Origin: Atherinomorus stipes | Taxonomy: Eukaryota; Chordata; Actinopteri; Atheriniformes; Atherinidae | Direction: 5' to 3' | Length of the DNA stretch: 64,000 nt | NCBI GenBank assembly: GCA_023101725.1 | Contig: JALJCO010000054.1 | Coordinates: 630,501-694,500, forward strand | In this document: piece by piece, positions 56,051 through 64,000 of the stretch | How positions within the stretch are numbered: position 1 is the stretch's first letter | Layout: each line of letters starts with the position of its first letter | Translations under genes and position numbers: made by a program | The notes under the pieces: generated by a model | Told to the model about the DNA's origin: nothing | Databases searched by the model: none | What the model saw: the letters and a program-made list of their open reading frames with translations, nothing else

Positions 56051-59000
56051 AGCAAAACCAACTCTGTGGAGCCTGCGCTTAGCCTTCAAAAGACCCGAAA
56101 GACTCCAAACGTCTCATGTGTCCAACCTATGGCTGAATATACGGCCCCAGGATTGGGCTTCATAGGCATTTACAGTGGCACGGTTGCCAGCAAGACAACC
56201 ACTGACAATCTGCTGCAACAGGAGGGGGCTATGTCATCTTTGGAAGCGATGGACTGCTTGACGACAAATAATTAATTATAATGAAAAATCATAAATAAGA
56301 TCGAAGCCCCCTTTTAGGCACAAGGGTGGTGCATTGAGGTGTTTTTTTATATATAATTATGATGTTCATTAATATTAAATGCGTAAACACTACCAAAGAC
56401 TATATCTCTGTCTGGAGCAACCAAATCTCTGTTGTTACATCCATATAGATTTGCCTGGCAAAGCTGAGATGTGCAATAATAAAAACTGTGCAACAGACCT
56501 AACCCGGGGTTTCACAGTGGCATCTAAGGCTTTAAGTACAGTATAATACAATTCTTAAGGAGTCAAGCATCATTAAAACTATAAAGAAATAAAGAGTAAT
56601 CCAAGACTAAACTGAGTAATTTTTTTCCTGTACCATTTCCCTTTCTTCTTCTTTTTTCACTGTAATTCCATCAACATGCTCACTGCTCTTCATTACACCT
56701 GTTTTTACATTTGTGATAGTTTTGGTTACATGTAGATCGGTACAACCTTTCACTTAATTGTACCTAGAGACACTGTTCCTCTGCATCCTGTTTATAGTGT
56801 GCTCATAATTTTACATTTCATTTGCTTCATTTCTGGCTAAGGCACTTCTCTGTACTTGCATGTTAGACTATAGGTTCAACATAAGGTAATGTGTCATTAT
56901 TCCTCCACTTTAATTCACATGTGCCAAATAAGAGGCAGCTTAACCCCTCATCACTCTGTGCTTGCATCAGACCAGTAATTAGCCAAGTGAAAACAACACA
57001 GTTGGTTAGAAGAGTGAGTTCCTTATAGCGAGCACAGGGTAGGCCTATTTTGCCTCCATTACTACCTCCTTTGCCATCCCAAAGGTGTATCAGCAGCAAA
57101 TCAACCTCAAACACTCCATGTTTCCTCGTAATTTAAACATGACACAACGCGCAATGAAGGCATATCAGTTTAAGCTTGAAAAGGGGTATGTGAAAAAGCC
57201 TCATTCTTTATTTAACCCACCCATTAATGCAGCTAAATCTTACTTGAACATGTTGAAATGAATTATTATAGATGTAAAGAAACTCAAGACTAACGACTTT
57301 GGTGTTCTACTGTACGCAGTGTCCATTCTAATGACAGAAATTGGCTCTTTCTGTTACTACTGAGGGCCATCAGTGTAAATGTGACTAATGCGCCACTGAC
57401 TTGAAGCTTCAACTACAGTAGATTTTCCCACTTTACCACCACCTACCGATTGTATCTCATTTCAGTATGAAAAGGTAGAGACAGCTGTTCCTCTCAACAC
57501 TTTGTATTGCAGAAATGTTGCAGTAGCTGTTGTTATTACAGATTCACTAATTGCTCAGCAGATGCCCAAAACTGCCCAATTTTCTGCTTGGCTGGTGACT
57601 GGGAGATGAGGCTCTCAAAAATCTTTTTCTTTTCCTCCCTGGTCAAGTAAAGGCATCATGACTACTACAGGAGCCAGGTAGTACACTCCAGCGCTAATAA
57701 AGCACAACTTCAAGGTTAAGGTTTTTTCACAAAGCCAACATGAGCAATTTCTAACATCAGCAGGTTGTTCTGAGAAAACATCAGATGAAGAGTAACAGGT
57801 TACTAACAGACTACTAATATTTGTACTATAACTGACAGCACAGTGCAACCAGGCAGAGGATTAAGTTATATAGCTTACTGTTCTGTTTCAAAGTTGACAG
57901 TGCAGTATACAGGCTGGAGTTTTTTCACTACTGTCAACTCACACTTATTCGAGTCCAGCTGTATACCTTACTTGACCTCTGGTTTCATAGTTTAATGGTT
58001 ACACTTATCAAGTTGTAATCTTCGGCACACACAGTTGCTCCCACTAGGCTGTGCTTCAGAACAATGTAAGCAGCATACGTATTTGTCAGCCTCATTTATG
58101 TGGTTGAGTGTGCATGCACTCAACTACTCGTGCCCCACATGTAAATTTGATGGTAGTGCTTGAAAAATACAGAGAAATGAACAAAACACTAAAAGAATTG
58201 AATTGATTGCCTGACTGGAGGTCCTCATTAAATGGTTTATGTCAGCAAATATCACCAAGTAATCTGAAAGCATTGTTTTTCTATCAGACTTCATGTAAAC
58301 ATAAAAGATTATTTGTATTCATCTTGTTTTTCTGGGTACCATTTTATTCTATTTTATGTAAACACTCTAAAACAGGACATTTTATTGTTTAGTTATTAGA
58401 AAAGTGATGCCTGACACAGCTGTGCCTCAATCACAATACAACTTGACTGTTTACAAGAGATTGTTTGTTTACTGCCACTGACAATTATTAAGCAAACAAA
58501 AATACCTTTTAACTGAAGAAATATCATTGAAAAAAGACAAAGGATGACGTTGAATATGTAGTTAGTTTACATAACACAATAGAGGCCTTAGAAGGAAAAT
58601 CTGGGATGCAAAGCCAAAACATTTGTCCCTTATTTGCTGCTGCCTCTGTTATACTAATGGAAAGCTGCATGGAGATTTTTAGATAAAATTAACAAATTAA
58701 CAACCTAATTAATCTAAAAATAAAATATTAATGCTGTCAATTATATGAAAATATTTTTTTCCCCAATACATGGTCCTTTCCCCTCTTTGGGATGTGTAAA
58801 AAGACAGATGCCAAGTTAAGGACCTATCTGGTGTATAAAGAAGAACACACTTAAATTCTAAAATATATTTTTAGTATGATTTTAATAAGAGAAAAAACTC
58901 TGTAGTAACCTGAATCTCTTTAATTTTTTTTATATTTTATTTTGAGTGAAAGAAACAGAAGGCTCTGTAATTTTGTAGACATTTTAATTGTATTTTATCT

Positions 59001-61250
59001 GTGTTTTATAATGAAACCGTTAAAATTTTCAATCAAAACACAAATTAGAGGGAAAAAAGGTTGGTTTTGGTTTCAATCTTTGTAGCAAAAATTTTAATCA
59101 GTTTGGGAGTGGTACGCAATCACTTCACAAAACTATTTTGGCCGTGGGAATTGAAATTAGCACATGTGTATTTGTTATTGAAAATGAAACATCCTTTTCA
59201 GAAGAAATGCGAAGAATATTCATTACTAATACATTACATGCAAACACGACTTGTTCTGTTTGAATGCAGACTTAAAGCTCGTACTCATTTACAAATATTC
59301 AATGGAAAAATAGAATACTGTAGAAAACAGATTAATATGAACAGCTGAACAGGATGTTATTTATACCAACATATAAAAAGACTGATGACAGCAACGCCAT
59401 CAATTTTTTTTACCCATCTAATGGAAATATGGTAATAGAGACAACTGTCCAACCTCACTCCCGTCATTTGGTATAATGAATTACAAATAAATGCTTTACA
59501 AATGAGCTTTTGAAACTATTAAATTACACTTCCAATATACTGCAAGACGTGATTATCAGTTTCATTAAGCTTTTTCTTGTGTGTGTCAATATCCTGTCAA
59601 CAAATGCTTGTTGTTATCAGCATGAAACATACAAACGAGTTGCTAATTTCCTATTAGCAACCCCTATCTCTTTCCCTCTGCTCTGAAATTACTGCTGCAA
59701 TGAAATGGGAATCTGACTACTGATTCATTTGGCTATAATGAACGTAAATTGACACAACAGCAGAAGAAGAATTCTTATAAATGTAAGACATGATGCCTTA
59801 CATGAACAAGATATCACATTTCAGAATCCATTTCTAACTTTCCCAAAGTACAATTGAGCTATGAATCACCAGCCAATGACACTCAGAAAAATAAGACTTT
59901 GCTTCAAAGATGCTTGTGTTGTCTGCCAAGCTTTAACTGCAGAGACATGGAGATGAAAGTATCACCATGCAGATGACTATGGACTGGTTCATAATCAGCA
60001 GCATGTATAATCATAACACAATGTCGCAAACTTGAAATTTACATAATGTGCTGGTGAAAAATGTATAAATAGAAATAAATCAACACTCCAGTCCTAATGG
60101 AAGAACACCAACATTTACTTGTCAATTTAAACAGTTGAAGCCATGTTTAATCAACTAACTAGTTTATTATAATAATCTGAAAAACAATACATGGACAAAA
60201 AAACCATGAGTGTTAGGTTCTTGTATATGATGAGCTGAGACTACAGGGAACTGATAGAAGCACCCATGAGCCAAAAAAGAGAAGCTGTTTCAGGACACAT
60301 TATTAGTTCATTCTATTCAAATACAAATAAGAGATCACAGTGAAAGGGGCAAGTATGAACAACATGCTCACGCTCAGAAATAAAAAATGTGACTGACAGG
60401 CTCTACAGAATCTTCTCACTTTAAGGATGATCAATCACAACTTTTGATAAGAATGAATGAATGAATATAGCACAATCAATTCTGTTTAGTAGCTGTCTTT
60501 TTTAAACGTGCCTGCAAATGGTTTATACAGAATTGTTGAGAATCCTTTGCATTTTAAATATTTTAAGGGAGAATATATAACGTAACCAACAGCAGATGCT
60601 GCAAAGATCTTATGGAGATCCAGAGGATGTTCCCTTTTTGTTAGGAGGTGTCTGTCACTTGGCAGGCACCTGCTCATATTTTAAAATAAGATCATGACAT
60701 ACTGTATGTAAAATTACATACACAAGTTGAAGTTCAAATTGAGGAAAATGAAAAAAAAACTTATTCCATGTTTTTACTTCTCTTAACTTCTTTTTCTTTT
60801 TTTTCAAACATCCTTGATTAAGCAGACTATGCATTGAAGTGGAAAATGGAGAAGTCTCTTAAAAGAGCATTGATCAGCAATGTTGGTCTGACCATGAAAT
60901 GCCATTCCTGCCATGCACAGCAGACAAGAAAAAGTCATTAATTAGAGTTAGTCTTCTCAACTATTTTAGCATGAATGTTCTTATGTCTTTTACACCATTT
61001 AGAACTACAAAAGAGTAATAGTCTAGTTTGTTTTGGCCAGCGGCAATAAACTGTAAAGAAAACAGGAGTATTTTTTAGAATCTAATACACTCCTTATGTT
61101 ATCAATAACATGGAACAAATTTTATTTGGTTTTCTGCCATATGTTTGAATGAGAAAAAAATAACCACAAATAAAGAAAATATTTTAGAATAAAATCCTGC
61201 AGTTTTTTTTTACACTTTTTTAATGACACCATCTGAGTTTTAAGAGCAGC
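56051..61250. other. AT-rich unique sequence, no gene recognised
   Basis: The longest nearly repeat-free stretch of the window. Frames are short and domain-free, including the 95-codon frame at 59061-59348. No inverted termini or tandem arrays of note were seen. Parts around 59500-59900 have enhancer-like composition. A distal regulatory or plain intergenic region is possible. Confidence 0.35.
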
Positions 61251-61256
61251 ATTTAA

Positions 61257-61729
61257 AGGGAATTGAGGCAAGATTAAGAAACGAAACTCGCAACTGCCGC
61301 GACTGGCGCTTCAGGTAACTGCAGCCACGAGCCAAGCCGTCACGGGAGCGTGCACAAACTGAAGCTATAATGTTGTTTACTCACCTTTTTCTCTGTAGTT
61401 ACACTTTTTAGTGTCTTTCAGTTGATCTTGATCGTTTTCTGACGGCAGAAGAATCCATAACTATCGCTTACAGTGTTTGAATTTACCGCGACCGTCTTTT
61501 TCCTGCATCAAAACTGCGGATGTAGGTCATTTGACGTCACGTCCGCAGGGCAGCGCGGGAAATTCGGACACCGAATTGCAGCGCATTTTGCAGCACACAG
61601 CCTGTTCAAGGCAATGGAAAGAAACATGGGTGGAAACGTTATTTTTGGTATTTAGCGCTTCATCACCCATTAGTATGAAAAAAAGGGACATTTATGTTTG
61701 TTTTTTTAAAATTCCTGCCTCAAGTCCCT
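61257..61729 (-). mobile_element. TTAA-target MITE, copy B (inverted to copy A)
   Basis: Full-length match in reverse to 15572-16035. Ends AGGGAATTGAGGCAAG and its near complement are flanked by TTAA on both sides (61253-61256, 61730-61733), confirming the target. Shared internal landmarks include 'ggtgtccgaatttcccacgc' (complement), a CpG-rich TGACGTCA-like stretch and 'gcttggctc'. Non-coding. Confidence 0.92.
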
Positions 61730-61734
61730 TTAAC

Positions 61735-63134
61735 AGAAACAGCTCCACTTTCATTTCACTCATCCTCATCACAGAAACATCACAGCAGGTTACTCTTCTG
61801 TTTAGATTACCTGAATAAAAAATGCATAAATAAGTAACATACTGCTGTTTTTACACTTGTTTGTGGTAAATTAGTCTGTTTTCTACAGTAGTCGTACCAG
61901 TAACATTCAAACTTGTGTGGTGTCGCTTTCGATGCGTTAACATGTTGGAAGTGTACATACCCGACCGAGTTGGCACACTGCTTTTGTTTTGTCAGCTTTG
62001 TTTTTTTTTCCCTCCTCCCTCTTCATCAAAACCAGGGTGCTCAAAGATGAGGACTTGGCTTGACGGCGTTTCCTGTAGCTTAACCAGCTAACATGCCATG
62101 TTGTTACGAGTTATTAGAAACAGGATGGTAAGCGTGCTGCACCATAGATATCTTTGGCGCACCACCAAAAAGTGGAGGCGAAATTTCACCGGTCTGTCAC
62201 TCAATTATGTCCGTTGGCACGCAAAAACGTAATGAAACAATAAAGAGCTAAATAAACAAATCCAGCGCCCAACAGTTCGGTACAGGGTTGTGCTGAACCG
62301 AGAGTAGTGTATCGATCAGTTCAACACACACACACATACCGTCACAGCCCTAATACTGTATTATGAATAAAATTTAAAGAACACCCCCTCTAACACGTAA
62401 TTGTTTTAGACTATTGCACAATAGGAACTCTCATCCCATTCATTTGTCAATTTGTATATCATTGATTTGTTGACTCCTCTCCTTCTATCTTAGACCCTTT
62501 GATCAAAGCTGTGAAAGTGTAAGTATTTTGATGAAAAGGCCTAAGATTGAAGACAATCATCAAATTAAAAAATCCTTATTTCTAAGCAGTCTTTAAGCAA
62601 AAAGTGATTAAACACAATACATAACATTGTCTGACTGTTATTTTTCAGCCTATAAACGCTGTTTTTTTAAAATCAGTTGTCAAATGAGCATTATAGTACA
62701 TTTTGATAACATTTATTTCTATTAAATTATTATTTTTTTATGTAGAATAACTTGTCACACATGTGGAATGGATGCTAAAACACCTGTAAACATGCACCAG
62801 TACATTCCTATCACATAACATTTCTGCAGTCCTCCTCTCTTCTTTCTGCTCTCTCCAGCTGCATTTGAAGAATTGACATATCCTTTATAACATTTTGCTG
62901 AGATTGATTTCCATGTACAGCACTAAGGTGGTGAGCACTGTTGCATCACAGCAAAAAGGTCGCTGGTTTCTCAGTTAGGGACTTTCATTTTCAGTTTGCA
63001 TGTTGCATGTTAGTGTGGGTTTTCTCTGACTACCACAGCCTCTGCCCACATTAGAGAAACAATCAGGTTTTCTAACTGATCATTCTAAATTGGCTAAAAA
63101 AAGGATGTGAAAATTAATGGTTGTTGTTTTAAAA
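61735..63134. other. AT-rich sequence, nothing recognised
   Basis: Short frames only. A (CA)n-like stretch lies at about 62322-62336. No paired termini found. Confidence 0.35.
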
Positions 63135-63136
63135 TA

Positions 63137-64000
63137 CACTGCCCGGCCAAGAAAAAAAAAGGCGCCAACAAAAAAAAAAGGTCAAACATTTAACATTTGG
63201 TTGGACCGCCTTTAGCTTTGATTGCGGCAGCATTCGCTGTGTTTCCAGAAGCTTCTGCAATGTCACCAGATTTATTTGCATCCTTTTGCATCAATTTTTC
63301 ACCAAGATCTTGATGATGATTGTAGTCTGACCACAACACATCCCAAAGATTCTCAATGGGGTTCAGGTCTGGACTCTGTGGTGGCCAATCCATGTGTGAA
63401 AATGATGTCTGATGATCCCTGAACCATCTTTCACAATCTGAACCCGATAAATTCTGGCACGGTCATCTTGGAATATGGGCGTGCCATCAGGAAAGAAACA
63501 TCCATTGATGGAATAACCTGCTCATTCAGTATATTCAGGTATCAGCTGACCTCATTATCTGAGCTCATACTGTTGCTGAACCTGGACCTGAGCAACTGCA
63601 GCAACCCCAGATCATCACACTGCCCCCACAGGCTCATACAGTAGGCACTAGGCATGATGCTGCATCACTTCATCTGCCTTTCCGGACATATTTCTTCCTG
63701 GAAGACGATGGTCCACTATCCTTCCAGTTTTTCATAATGCGTTGGACTGTTCTGAACCCAGTTTTAGTAGTTTCTGCATCTCCTTAGATGTTTTCACCTC
63801 TTGATGCCAATTATTTGACCCTTCTCAGACAGACTAACATCTTTTCCAAGACCACGGATGTGTCTTTCCACATGGTTGTTTAGGAAATGAGAAGCAAGTC
63901 ATGCACCAGTTGGGGTGAAATAACTTGTTGCCAGCTGAAAGATAATCGCCCATGCAGTAATTATCCAATAGGAGGCTCGTACCTATTTGCTTAGTTAAAT
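63137..64000 (-). mobile_element. Tc1-like transposon running off the window
   Basis: Left terminus CACTGCCCGGCCAAGAAAAA follows TA (63135-63136). The minus strand encodes Tc1 transposase remnants: [20 protein letters not shown] with the third catalytic acidic residue and, toward the window end, the N-terminal region (reverse of 'ccacatggttgtttaggaaa'). Frames are interrupted and part of the middle appears deleted. The subterminal words 'taggaggctcgtacctattt' and 'gcttagttaaat' at 63970-64000 indicate that the right terminus is within about 50 bp beyond the window. Confidence 0.88.
63190..63393 (-). pseudogene. Tc1 transposase C-terminal remnant
   Basis: A 67-residue frame starts [20 protein letters not shown], the [16 protein letters not shown] block of DD34E transposases, and ends KAKGGPTKC like other Tc1 proteins ending in GxPTKY. 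Separated from the N-terminal part by frame breaks. Confidence 0.88.

Overview
This window reads as a gene-poor, transposon-dense stretch of a teleost nuclear genome, most likely a percomorph and possibly a cichlid; the species is an inference. The grounds are AT-rich sequence, no open reading frame that looks like a host exon, and a typical fish repeat set: Rex3/RTE, L1-type and CR1/L2-group LINEs, Tc1/mariner, hAT elements with 8-bp target duplications, tRNA-derived SINE sequence and many MITEs. I found no host protein-coding gene, rRNA, functional tRNA or CRISPR. Every protein-like frame I recognise is transposon-derived and most are broken. If a host gene is present, the window is probably intergenic or intronic.

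Layout. 1-1.4 kb: a truncated copy of a THAP-bearing foldback transposon, then a 441-bp LTR retrotransposon in miniature (TRIM) with two identical 163-bp LTRs. 1.4-7.9 kb: mostly unique AT-rich DNA with LINE tails. 7.9-13.2 kb: a hAT with a perfect 8-bp TSD, then a nest in which a long LTR-like element sits in a Tc1 element that sits in a TA-flanked MITE. 14.7-19.0 kb: a second nest, with a TTAA-type MITE inside a 2.95-kb THAP foldback inside a hAT-like element. 19.9-26.3 kb: a hAT MITE, an L1 C-terminus, a RecQ-helicase-bearing element with a 9-bp TSD, a Tc1 3' end, another hAT, and a foldback MITE split by a THAP element. 27.6-29.3 kb: the best THAP copy abutting a 211-bp hairpin MITE, then a Rex3-like tail. 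32.0-34.9 kb: a degraded CR1/L2-group LINE. 39.4-40.6 kb: another THAP element in a hAT MITE, then a long CT-rich microsatellite. 45.2-46.3 kb: an ACGTC-rich ~120-bp tandem array with tRNA-like modules. 49.9-50.5 kb: the second, inverted RecQ-bearing element. 52.9-56.0 kb: Rex3 split by a hAT that itself holds a SINE, next to an L1 fragment. 56-61 kb: unique AT-rich DNA. 61.3-64 kb: a second TTAA MITE and a Tc1-like element running off the window.

The main biological thread is one DNA-transposon family, present five times in 64 kb. It has AGGGGATTATCAC termini, a 2-bp AT target duplication and long inverted arms, each arm carrying a THAP zinc-finger exon. One copy still encodes a THAP domain with all zinc ligands. 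Two other unusual families are the TRIM whose LTRs hold a tRNA-like Pol III promoter, and the non-autonomous element with 9-bp TSDs that carries the start of a RecQ-like helicase. Target duplications and sister-arm empty sites let the order of insertions be read directly from the sequence.
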